A stretch of DNA of 64,000 nucleotides from Modestobacter altitudinis (GTDB taxonomy: Bacteria; Actinomycetota; Actinomycetes; Mycobacteriales; Geodermatophilaceae), in assembly GCF_005930475.1 (NCBI RefSeq), contig NZ_SJEW01000008.1, forward strand, positions 1-64,000, given 5' to 3'. Within the stretch, counting starts at the first letter, position 1. Each line of letters begins with the position of its first letter. The notes beneath the pieces were generated by a model that saw only the letters and a list, made by a program, of their open reading frames with translations, was not told the DNA's origin and did no database searches. The translations under genes and the position numbers were made by a program. Positions 51,534 through 58,606 of the stretch are shown one piece after another.

Positions 51534-51926
51534 TCAGGCGCGCGACGCCCGGCGCGCGGCGAGCGCGGCACCGCCGGCGGCCGCGAAGGCCAGCCCGCCG
51601 GCGACGTAGGACAGCGGGCTGCCGCCCTCGTCCGGGGCCCGGCCGGCCGAGCTGCCGTCACCCGCGGCGACCCCGCCGGTGGGCTGCACGGCGACCTGGC
51701 CCGCGGTCGTCGCCACCGCCGTGTAGCCGTAGGCCTCGCAGGCCACGCGGTTGCCGTTGGAGTCCAGGCTGTTCGGGTCGGCCGGGTCGGCGTCGAGGAC
51801 CACCTGCGCGGCCGCCTGGTTCGGGAAGTCCGCGCAGTCCAGGTCCGCGGCCGAGGCGGTGCCGGTGAGGGGCAGCCAGACGGCGGCGGTCAGGACGACG
51901 ACGTCGGCGGCGCGCGGCAGGCGCAT
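51534..51926 (-). CDS. Secreted excalibur calcium-binding protein
   Basis: A 130-residue surface protein. A signal peptide (residues 1-26, ending GTASAADLD) is followed by an excalibur domain (about 27-68; LDCADFPNQAAAQVV, then DSNGNRVACEAYG), with Cys31 and Cys63 likely disulfide-bonded and a DxDxDG-like calcium loop. A short Gly/Ser linker leads to a C-terminal membrane helix (about 106-124) and the basic tail ARRASRA. This resembles a sortase substrate layout, but SPLSYVAGG precedes the helix instead of LPxTG or LAxTG. ATG at 51926 is used. It is first in the operon with the sortase. Confidence 0.8.
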   Translation of the reverse strand: MRLPRAADVVVLTAAVWLPLTGTASAADLDCADFPNQAAAQVVLDADPADPNSLDSNGNRVACEAYGYTAVATTAGQVAVQPTGGVAAGDGSSAGRAPDEGGSPLSYVAGGLAFAAAGGAALAARRASRA

Positions 51927-52041
51927 GGGTGCTCCTCGAGGACGGCAGTGGATCACCCAAAATTATCGAGACGCGACCGTCTGTGACAGGAGTGACCGGC
52001 GTGTCGGGAGGGGACCGCGATCGTGTCGTGACCTGACCGGG

Positions 52042-53649
52042 TCAGCCGTTGCTGCCGTTCCCGTTGCCGTTCCCGCGGCCGCTCCCGTTGCCCCAGCGGT
52101 CCCCGTTGCCGTTCCCGTTGCCGGGGAGGTCGTCGGTGGGCGCCTGCTGCTCGGGCTCGGTCTCCACCGGCTCGCTCTCGTCCGGCTCCGGCTCGTCGGC
52201 GCCGGGGTCCGTCACGGTCGGCGTCGGCGTCGGCGTCGGGGTCGGGGTCGGCGTCGGCGTCGGCGTCGGCGGAGCGACGGCGTAGCTGACGGTCACCGGG
52301 CTGTTGGGGGTGAGCGGGCCGTCCGGGGCGACCCCGGTGACCAGCCCGTCGGCGACGTCGGCGGTCTCCTGCGCGCTGAGCGTGACGACCAGCCCGCGGC
52401 CGGTCAGCTCCGCCTGCACGTCGCCCACCGGGCGCCCGACGAAGTCGGACGAGGCGAGGTCGACCAGTTGCACGGTGGGCGGCGCGGGCGCGGTGGAGGA
52501 CGGCGCGCTGCTGGTCGGCGAACTCGTCGCGCCGGTCGCGGTCCGGTCGTCGTCCGCACCGCTGGTGAGCATCTGCCACCCGCCGAGGGCGACCGCCGCG
52601 ACGACGAGCAGCGCGAGCAGCGGCACGAGGAGGCGCCGCCGCCGGCTGTCCTCGCGCTGCTCCTCGGCCGGCTCCGGGCTCCAGTCCTGCGCGGGCTCGG
52701 CGTGCCAGGCCGGCCGCGGCTGGGTGGCCGGGAACTCCGCGGTCGGCGCGGCCACCGCGGGCATCACGGTGGTGGCGGCCGGTCCGGCGGAGGCGACCGG
52801 GCGGCCGAAGGCCCGGCCGGCCATGACCTGGTCGATCGCGTCGCGGAAGGCGGCGCCGTCGGGGAACCTGTCGGCCGGGTCCTTGACCATCGCCGTCTCG
52901 ATCAGCGCGCGCACCGGGGCGGGGACGTCGTCCGGCAGCGGCTCGGGGTGGTCCCGGATGTGCATGAGCGCGACCTGCACCGAGCTCTCCGCGTCGAAGG
53001 CGCGGTGCCCGGAGAGGCACTCGTAGCCGACGACACCGAGTGCGTAGACGTCGCTGGCCGCCGTCGCGCGGTTCCCCTGGGCCTGCTCGGGGGAGAGGTA
53101 GTGGGCGGTGCCGATGACCTGGCCGGTCCGGGTGAGCGGCACGCTGGCGGCGGAGACGGCGACGCCGAAGTCGGTGATCTTCACCGAGCCGTCGTTGCCC
53201 AGCAGCACGTTGCCCGGCTTGACGTCGCGGTGCACCACACCGGCCGCGTGCGCGGCGGCCAGCCCGGCGGCGCTCTGCCTCAGGACGGCGAGCGTGCGCT
53301 CGGGCGGGAGCCGGCGCTGGCGGCGGAGCAACGCGGACAGCGACTCGCCGCGGACCAGCTCCATCACCAGGTAGGCGAGGTGCTCACCCCGCGGGTCGGC
53401 GGGAGCGACCTCGCCGTAGTCGAACAGCGTGGCGATGTTGGGGTGCACCAGGCCGGCCGCCAGCTGCGCCTCGGCGCGGAAGCGGGCCAGGAAGGTCGGA
53501 TCGCCGGTGTACTCGTCGCGGAGGACCTTCACCGCGACGTCCCGGTTGAGCACGGTGTCGCGCCCCTGCCACACCTGACCCATGCCACCCGTGGCGATGA
53601 GCGCGGTCAGTTCGTAGCGCCCGCCGAGGAGTCGGCCGTTCGGTTCCAA
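52042..53649 (-). CDS. PASTA-type transmembrane Ser/Thr protein kinase
   Basis: A 535-residue eukaryote-like kinase. The kinase domain (about 11-275) has the glycine loop TGGMGQVW, Lys41 in VAVKVL, HRDVKPGN (Asp142), DFG (Asp160) and the GTAHYLSPEQ activation segment. A Pro-rich juxtamembrane region leads to a membrane helix (about 335-357). Outside are one PASTA-like domain (about 391-455), a run of Pro-Thr repeats encoded by repeated GTCGGC-like DNA, an acidic stretch and a Gly-Asn-rich tail. Such kinases sense the cell wall and regulate growth or stress. The best start is a TTG at 53649 with GGGGGAG upstream; no ATG or GTG lies nearby in frame. Confidence 0.85.
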   Translation of the reverse strand: MEPNGRLLGGRYELTALIATGGMGQVWQGRDTVLNRDVAVKVLRDEYTGDPTFLARFRAEAQLAAGLVHPNIATLFDYGEVAPADPRGEHLAYLVMELVRGESLSALLRRQRRLPPERTLAVLRQSAAGLAAAHAAGVVHRDVKPGNVLLGNDGSVKITDFGVAVSAASVPLTRTGQVIGTAHYLSPEQAQGNRATAASDVYALGVVGYECLSGHRAFDAESSVQVALMHIRDHPEPLPDDVPAPVRALIETAMVKDPADRFPDGAAFRDAIDQVMAGRAFGRPVASAGPAATTVMPAVAAPTAEFPATQPRPAWHAEPAQDWSPEPAEEQREDSRRRRLLVPLLALLVVAAVALGGWQMLTSGADDDRTATGATSSPTSSAPSSTAPAPPTVQLVDLASSDFVGRPVGDVQAELTGRGLVVTLSAQETADVADGLVTGVAPDGPLTPNSPVTVSYAVAPPTPTPTPTPTPTPTPTPTVTDPGADEPEPDESEPVETEPEQQAPTDDLPGNGNGNGDRWGNGSGRGNGNGNGSNG

Positions 53650-53861
53650 CTCAGCTCCCCCCGCTGGTCGACCTCGCCCGGCTTGGGCGGCGGGTCCACC
53701 ATCCCACCACGGGGGCGGTCGGCACAGCACTGGGACCACGGCTTCGGCGACGCCCCGCCGCGGAGGAGCGGACACGCCGGGCCTCGGTTCGCCGAAGGCA
53801 CGCCTCCGGCGTCGGTGGCGGGACGCCGGCCGGCGGGCGGAGCTCGCCGGCCGGCACGGGG

Positions 53862-54485
53862 TCAGGCCATCTCGGGCACGCGCAGGTGCGCGAGCGCGAG
53901 GTCGAACTCGGCGACCTCGGTGATCCGGGCGCCCATCGCGGTGGCGAAGTCGTCGCGCATCGACGCGCCCATCTGGCGGGAGCGCATCAGCGCGTCCCGG
54001 CTCTCGTAGGTGACCGCGGCCGAGGCACGTCCGGTCATCCGGTCGATCATCAGGCTGACGCTGCAGAAGCCGGGCAGCTCCTCCATCCGCGGCAGCAGGC
54101 TCATCCGGAACGCGTCGACCATGCCGTCCAGCGACGACGGGTCGGCCTCGGTCCAGATGACCCGGGCGCAGGCGTCCGGCCCGGCCGGGTGGACCCGGTG
54201 CAGCGCGGCGATCTCCCACTCCTGGACGTCGACCGTGTCGGCCCGCAGCACCTCGGCGGCCTTGCTCCGGGAGTCCCGGACGCTGGCCGCGCTGGCCTGC
54301 ATCGCCTCCTCGGTGGCCCAGGCGGCGGTCACGATGCACCGGCCGGCCTCCCGGTCGGCGAGCATCGACATGCCGACGCAGCCGCTCATGTGCTGCAGCA
54401 TCGGCCAGACGGCGTCCCGGACGTACTCGATGCCCTCGTCGACGGCACCCGGGTCGCCGCGCACGGTGGTGGTCCTGGCGTACAT
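53862..54485 (-). CDS. ABM-like (dimeric alpha-beta barrel) protein, paralogue 2
   Basis: A 207-residue protein identical in length and plan to the paralogue at 34224-34847. Shared landmarks include MYART, a Gly-Cys pair before GMSMLA, AGRCIVT, the second half with EELPGF and SVSLMIDRMTGR, and the closing RITEVAEFDL. The sequence seems to hold two ferredoxin-like halves of the ABM type. The pair differs in charge in the middle, so the two may bind different ligands. ATG at 54485 is used. It lies between the kinase and the amidase on the same strand but with sizeable gaps, so it is probably its own unit. Confidence 0.65.
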   Translation of the reverse strand: MYARTTTVRGDPGAVDEGIEYVRDAVWPMLQHMSGCVGMSMLADREAGRCIVTAAWATEEAMQASAASVRDSRSKAAEVLRADTVDVQEWEIAALHRVHPAGPDACARVIWTEADPSSLDGMVDAFRMSLLPRMEELPGFCSVSLMIDRMTGRASAAVTYESRDALMRSRQMGASMRDDFATAMGARITEVAEFDLALAHLRVPEMA

Positions 54486-54643
54486 GCCAGTGCTCCTCCC
54501 TGGCAATGCCCCTGCGGCATCGCCGCGGGTCGAACTCTCCTCGCGCGACGCCGTCCGGTCGGGCACTGCGGTCCGCCGGGGCCGGCCGACGGCGCGTGCG
54601 GACCCTCCGCACACCCGCGCGCACACCCCGCGGCGGTGGTCGG

Positions 54644-56050
54644 TCAGGCGGTGAGGAGGCGTTCGAGCCGGGCGCAGGCGGTGAGCAGGGCGGCGTCGGC
54701 TCCGGTCCGGCCGATCAGCTGGACGGCGAAGGGCAGGCCGTCGTCGGTCCGGCCGGCCGGCAGCGCGACCGCGGGCTGGCCGGTGACGTTGAACGGCCCG
54801 GTGAACAACCCCTCGACCTCGCCCTCGGGGGTGTCGATCGGCGGCGTCGTCCCCGGCGCGACGTAGGGCGCAGCCGGCCCGAGCAGCACGTCGACGCCGT
54901 CGAGCAGCGCCTCGGCGGCGGGCAGCAGCTCGGCCTGGCGGGCCAGCGCGCGGTCCCGAACGGCGGGGTCGGCGTCGCGGGCGGCCTCGAACAGCCGCAG
55001 CGTCTCGGGGCCGTACCAGCCGGGCTCGGCGGTCACCCGCTCGCCGTGCACCGCCCAGGCCTCGGGCAGCAGCACCGGCACCAGCAGGTCGCCGAGTTCG
55101 GTCAGCACGTCGTCCCGGACGTCGACCAGCTCCGCGCCGGCCTCGGCGAGCCGGTCGAGCAGTGCGCCGGTCCGCTTGGCGAGCTCCGGGTCCAGCGCGG
55201 GGTGCGCGAGCTGACCGATGAGGACGCCGATCCGCAGCCCGCGCACCGGTGCCGGGTCGTCGGCCGCGGTCGCCAGCGCGGGTCGGTCGGCGATCACCGC
55301 CAGCACCCGGGCGGTGTCCCGGACGGTCGCAGCCAGCACGCCGACGTGGTCCAGGGTCGGCGACAGCGGGGTGACGCCGTCGACCGGGACGAGCCCGGAG
55401 GTCGGCTTGATGCCGACGACGCCGCAGTAGTGCGCCGGGAGCCGGATCGACCCACCGGTGTCGGTGCCGAGCGCCGCTGGGACGACGCCCGCGCCGACCA
55501 GCGCGGCCGACCCGCCGCTGGAGCCACCGGCGGTGCGGTCGGGGCGGACCGGGTTGAGCGCCTCGGGCAGGTCCGGGTGCGGCGCGCCGGCGGCGTACTC
55601 GAGCAGCGATGCGGTGGCGACGACGTCGGCGGCCGCGGCGCGCAGCCGGGCGACGACCGGGGCGTCGTGGGCGGCGGGCGAGCCGGCCATCGCGCTGGGG
55701 TTGCCGTCGCCGCGGACGGACCCGGCGACGTCGATCATGTCCTTGACCGCGACCGGTGTGCCGAGCAGCGGGCCCTCGGCGGCGCGCGGCGGGGCCGGCA
55801 GCACCTGGACCACCGCGCGCAGCGGACGGCCCAGCCTCTCCAGGCCCTCGTAGGCGGCGAGCAGGGCGAGGTTCGCCGACTGCGCCGTCCGCTCGCCGTC
55901 CGCGATGGACTGCTGCAGCGCCGCGATCGAGTCGGCGAGCCTGGGGAGCGCCGGCGCGAGGTCGGCCCACCGGGGATCGGCGAGGACGTCGTCCCTGCTC
56001 AGCCCGGTGAGGGCGACGACGGCCTGGACGAGCGGGTCGGACGGCGACAT
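54644..56050 (-). CDS. Amidase signature family enzyme
   Basis: A 468-residue amidase. The Ser-cisSer-Lys triad is visible: Lys103 in PVAVKDM, cis-Ser178 in AGGSSGGSAA and nucleophile Ser201 in DTGGSIRLPA. The segment HYCGVVGIKPTSGLVP after it is also typical. Members hydrolyse amides such as indoleacetamide, allophanate, nylon oligomers or aryl amides; the substrate is not predictable. The ATG at 56050 is used. No signal peptide, so cytoplasmic. No urea or allophanate genes adjoin it. Confidence 0.9.
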   Translation of the reverse strand: MSPSDPLVQAVVALTGLSRDDVLADPRWADLAPALPRLADSIAALQQSIADGERTAQSANLALLAAYEGLERLGRPLRAVVQVLPAPPRAAEGPLLGTPVAVKDMIDVAGSVRGDGNPSAMAGSPAAHDAPVVARLRAAAADVVATASLLEYAAGAPHPDLPEALNPVRPDRTAGGSSGGSAALVGAGVVPAALGTDTGGSIRLPAHYCGVVGIKPTSGLVPVDGVTPLSPTLDHVGVLAATVRDTARVLAVIADRPALATAADDPAPVRGLRIGVLIGQLAHPALDPELAKRTGALLDRLAEAGAELVDVRDDVLTELGDLLVPVLLPEAWAVHGERVTAEPGWYGPETLRLFEAARDADPAVRDRALARQAELLPAAEALLDGVDVLLGPAAPYVAPGTTPPIDTPEGEVEGLFTGPFNVTGQPAVALPAGRTDDGLPFAVQLIGRTGADAALLTACARLERLLTA

Positions 56051-56141
56051 GGCCGGACCCTAACCAGCGCCGAAGGCGCGACTGCGGCGAGAAGGCGGCA
56101 TGCGGCGCCGAGCGCGGCAGGCGGAGGGCCGGGTCCTCCGG

Positions 56142-56576
56142 TCAGGGCGTGCTGGAGGTGTCGATCGTCGCCAGACCCTCGGCCGACCAGGCGGTGACGA
56201 GGGCATGATCACCCGACATCGCGACGGTCGTCGGGTCGGCGAGGCGGGCGGCGGCAGCGCAGTGGACGGCGTCGAACCCGCGAAGTGCGTGCCGGCGCGC
56301 CAGCCGAGCTGCCGAGTCGACCAGTTGGTCGTCGATGTCGAGGAGGTCGAACTGCCGCCACAGCTCGTCGAGACCCGCGAGGCTCGCGTCGTGCTCCGGA
56401 GGTCCCAGGCGGCCCAGCCGCGCCGCGCGGGCCAACGCCGCGGCGGCCTCGACGTACGTCAGCCTGGTCGTGACGAGGGTGGCGGCGGAGTCCCAGATGC
56501 GCCGGCAGACGGGCCCGCCGGGTTCATCGGCCACCAGGAGCGGGATGACCGCCGACGTGTCGAAGTAGGCGATCAT
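56142..56576 (-). CDS. PIN-domain toxin (VapC-like)
   Basis: A 144-residue PIN-domain ribonuclease. The acidic active-site residues are Asp6 in YFDTSAV, Glu43 in TYVEAAAAL, Asp102 in GFDAVHCAA and Asp123 in MSGDHALV. VapC toxins cleave specific RNA sites such as initiator tRNA or the 23S sarcin-ricin loop. The ATG overlaps the antitoxin stop as ATGA, giving translational coupling. This is the toxin of a complete module with the Phd-like gene. Confidence 0.9.
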   Translation of the reverse strand: MIAYFDTSAVIPLLVADEPGGPVCRRIWDSAATLVTTRLTYVEAAAALARAARLGRLGPPEHDASLAGLDELWRQFDLLDIDDQLVDSAARLARRHALRGFDAVHCAAAARLADPTTVAMSGDHALVTAWSAEGLATIDTSSTP

Positions 56577-56830
56577 CCCCGGTCGTCGGCGACGAGCTCG
56601 GTCACCGGGCCCGTGGCCCGCACGGGCTCCGGTCGAGAGCGGACAGGCTGCGCCGCAGGACGGACCACGCCTTCTGCGACCAGCTGTTCCAGGACGGTGG
56701 GCGCGTCGACCGGCACGATGCGTGCGATCGGATGCCCGTGATCGGTGACGGTCACCACCGTGCCTGCCCGGACAGCGGCGAGGTGTCGGCTCAGCCCGTC
56801 GCGCAAGTCCTTGATCCCGATGGCGGGCAT
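56573..56830 (-). CDS. Phd/YefM-type antitoxin (VapB role)
   Basis: An 85-residue antitoxin. The N-terminal MPAIGIKDLRDGLSRHLAAV and TVVTVTDHGHPIARIVPVD are typical of the Phd/YefM DNA-binding fold; the C-terminal part (PTVLEQLVAEGVVRP, then an acidic VADDRG end) would wrap the PIN toxin. ATG at 56830 has a GAGGAG site about 7 bases upstream. It would repress its own operon. First gene of the two-gene module with the PIN toxin. Confidence 0.88.
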   Translation of the reverse strand: MPAIGIKDLRDGLSRHLAAVRAGTVVTVTDHGHPIARIVPVDAPTVLEQLVAEGVVRPAAQPVRSRPEPVRATGPVTELVADDRG

Positions 56831-56940
56831 GATCAGCTCCTCGACTGTCGCCACTTTCCCGAGGCGAAGAGTAGCCACCCGAGGTGATCGTCGTACAGCT
56901 CGGGAGGGCGGCGTCGCAGGCGCCTTCGGCGAGACACAGG

Positions 56941-57804
56941 TCAGGCGGCTTGGAAGGAGCGCTTGCTCAGCCCCATCGAGTAGCCGTTGATCGCGGTGGT
57001 GACCGGCGCCTCCGGGTCGCTGGCCGCGCCGAGGGTGACGAACAGCGGCGTGAAGTGCTCGACCGTCGGGTGCGCGTAGGGCATGCCGGGCGCGGCCGAC
57101 CGGAAGCGGGCGAGCTCGTCGACGTCCCCGCGGGAGAGCGCGTCGGCGGCCCAGGCGTCGAAGTCGCGCGACCACTCGGGGACGACGGTGCCGCTGAACA
57201 TCTCCCGGGTCAGGAACGGCAGCCCGTGGGTCATGAACCCGCTGCCGATGACCAGCACGCCGTGCTCGCGCAGGGTGCGCAGCCGCCGGCCGAGGCCGAG
57301 CAGCGTCGAGGCGTCGTGGGTCGGCATGGACAGCTGCAGCACCGGGACGTCGGCGTCGGGGTACATCACCTTCAACGGCACCCACGCGCCGTGGTCGAGA
57401 CCGCGGCTGCGGTGCTCGTGCAGCTCCTCGCCGTCGGGCAGCACCGACATGACCAGCTGCGCCAGGTCCGCAGCCGACGGGGTGTCGTAGCGCATCCGGT
57501 AGTACATCGGCGCGAAGCCGCCGAAGTCGTAGACCAACTCGGTGCCGGCCTGGGTGCTGCTGATCGACAGCGGCGCGGACTCCCAGTGCGCGCTGACGAT
57601 CAGGATGGCCCGCGGCTTGGGCAGCGACCGGGCCCAGGTGTGCAGCTCGGTCATCCAGGCGGCGTCCTCGAAGGTCGGCGGGGCGCCGTGGCTGAGGTAC
57701 AGGCTCGGCAGCGCGCCGTCCTCCGGCGTCCACGTCCGCTGTGGCGCGGACGCCTCCAGCTCGGCGTGCCGCTGCAGGTGGGTGCTGAACGGGTGCTGGG
57801 CCAT
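56941..57804 (-). CDS. LigB/DODA-type extradiol dioxygenase
   Basis: A 287-residue ring-cleaving dioxygenase of the class III LigB/DODA superfamily (YgiD-like). Metal-binding His residues are seen in LYLSHGAPP, VSAHWES, GLDHGAWVPL and the C-terminal HPTVEHFTPLFVTLG. These enzymes cut catechol-type rings such as DOPA or protocatechuate. No adjacent aromatic pathway genes are present, so the substrate is unknown. ATG at 57804 follows a candidate operator CTTGAAGATTCAAG at 57826-57839. Confidence 0.9.
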   Translation of the reverse strand: MAQHPFSTHLQRHAELEASAPQRTWTPEDGALPSLYLSHGAPPTFEDAAWMTELHTWARSLPKPRAILIVSAHWESAPLSISSTQAGTELVYDFGGFAPMYYRMRYDTPSAADLAQLVMSVLPDGEELHEHRSRGLDHGAWVPLKVMYPDADVPVLQLSMPTHDASTLLGLGRRLRTLREHGVLVIGSGFMTHGLPFLTREMFSGTVVPEWSRDFDAWAADALSRGDVDELARFRSAAPGMPYAHPTVEHFTPLFVTLGAASDPEAPVTTAINGYSMGLSKRSFQAA

Positions 57805-57825
57805 GCCCCGACCATACGCCTTCTG

Positions 57826-57839
57826 CTTGAAGATTCAAG
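57826..57839. promoter_or_regulatory. Candidate operator CTTGAAGATTCAAG
   Basis: An AT-rich inverted repeat, CTTGAA and TTCAAG around a central GA, that stands out in this GC-rich DNA. It lies 22-35 bases upstream of the dioxygenase ATG, where a MarR-type repressor responding to phenols or quinones would bind. No MarR gene is nearby. Confidence 0.5.
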
Positions 57840-57906
57840 TACCGACGTGAGGAGTGCCACGCCCCGCCGTCAGGAGAGTCCGGCTGCCGTCGGCTAGACA
57901 GTGGGC

Positions 57907-58437
57907 ATGACCGAGGTGACGCAATCTGGTGCCGGCTGGCTCTCCCGCGAGGAGATGGACGCCGCGCGCGAGCGGCTGCCGATCCTCTACGTCGACGCCG
58001 TCCCGGTGCGGGTGGACGACCACGGCGTCGTCACCGCGGTCGGTCTGCTGCTGCGGATCGGGCAGAACGGCCAGGTCAAGCGGGCTCTGGTGTCCGGGCG
58101 GGTGCTGTACCACGAGCGGGTCCGCTCGGCGCTGCTCCGGCACCTGGAGAAGGACCTCGGCCCGCTGGCGCTGCCCCGGGTCCCGTCGGCGCCGCAGCCG
58201 TTCACCATCGCCGAGTACTTCCCGACCCCGGGCGTGACGCCGTTCCACGACCCCCGGCAGCACGCGGTGTCGCTGGCCTACGTGGTGCCGGTCGGGGGCG
58301 ACTGCGCGCCGCAGCAGGACGCGCTGGAGCTGACCTGGTTCGCGCCGGACGACGTCCGGGACCCGGCGGTGCTCGCCGAGCTGGCGAACGGCCAGAGCAC
58401 CCTGCTGCTCCAGGCCCTCGCGCACCTCGGCGTCTGA
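57907..58437 (+). CDS. DUF4916 (Nudix-like) protein
   Basis: A 176-residue protein of the DUF4916 family, placed among Nudix-fold proteins. Recognisable segments are GWLSREEMDAARERLPILYVDAVPV, LVSGRVLYHERVRSALLRHL and HAVSLAYVVPVGGD. A canonical Nudix box with REUXEE is not evident, so hydrolase activity is uncertain. ATG at 57907 is preferred; a GTG two codons upstream is possible. It is divergent from the dioxygenase gene across about 100 bases that hold the candidate operator. Confidence 0.75.
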   Translation: MTEVTQSGAGWLSREEMDAARERLPILYVDAVPVRVDDHGVVTAVGLLLRIGQNGQVKRALVSGRVLYHERVRSALLRHLEKDLGPLALPRVPSAPQPFTIAEYFPTPGVTPFHDPRQHAVSLAYVVPVGGDCAPQQDALELTWFAPDDVRDPAVLAELANGQSTLLLQALAHLGV

Positions 58438-58440
58438 CCC

Positions 58441-58474
58441 CCCGTTCGCCAAGAGCGCCACTTTGGCGAACGGG
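58441..58474. terminator. Hairpin related to the AAGTGNCACTT palindromes, copy 3
   Basis: CCCGTTCGCCAA (58441-58452) pairs perfectly with TTGGCGAACGGG (58463-58474). The centre GAGCGCCACTT resembles the AAGTG/CACTT centres of the palindromes at 4203 and 48505 with several changes. It begins 3 bases after the DUF4916 stop and is a likely terminator. Confidence 0.6.
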
Positions 58475-58572
58475 ACGGCTGCCGAAGGCGCGCCTTGGGC
58501 GAAGACCGGAGGCATGACGTGGGCGACGCCGGGCGCAGGGGGTACCGATCCGCGGCTGGACGACCGATACCG

Positions 58573-58586
58573 GGTCTGAACAGACC
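58573..58586. promoter_or_regulatory. Inverted repeat GGTCTGAACAGACC upstream of DUF4407 gene
   Basis: A 6-bp perfect inverted repeat around AA, 20 bases upstream of the DUF4407 ATG. It could be an operator or a leader hairpin; the GGGAGAGGA ribosome-site region lies just after it. Confidence 0.35.
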
Positions 58587-58606
58587 TGGGAGAGGACGTC
58601 GTCTGC

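Noticed and set aside
52215-52272. GTCGGC simple repeats
   Set aside because: They encode the Pro-Thr stalk of the kinase in frame and are not an array or origin.
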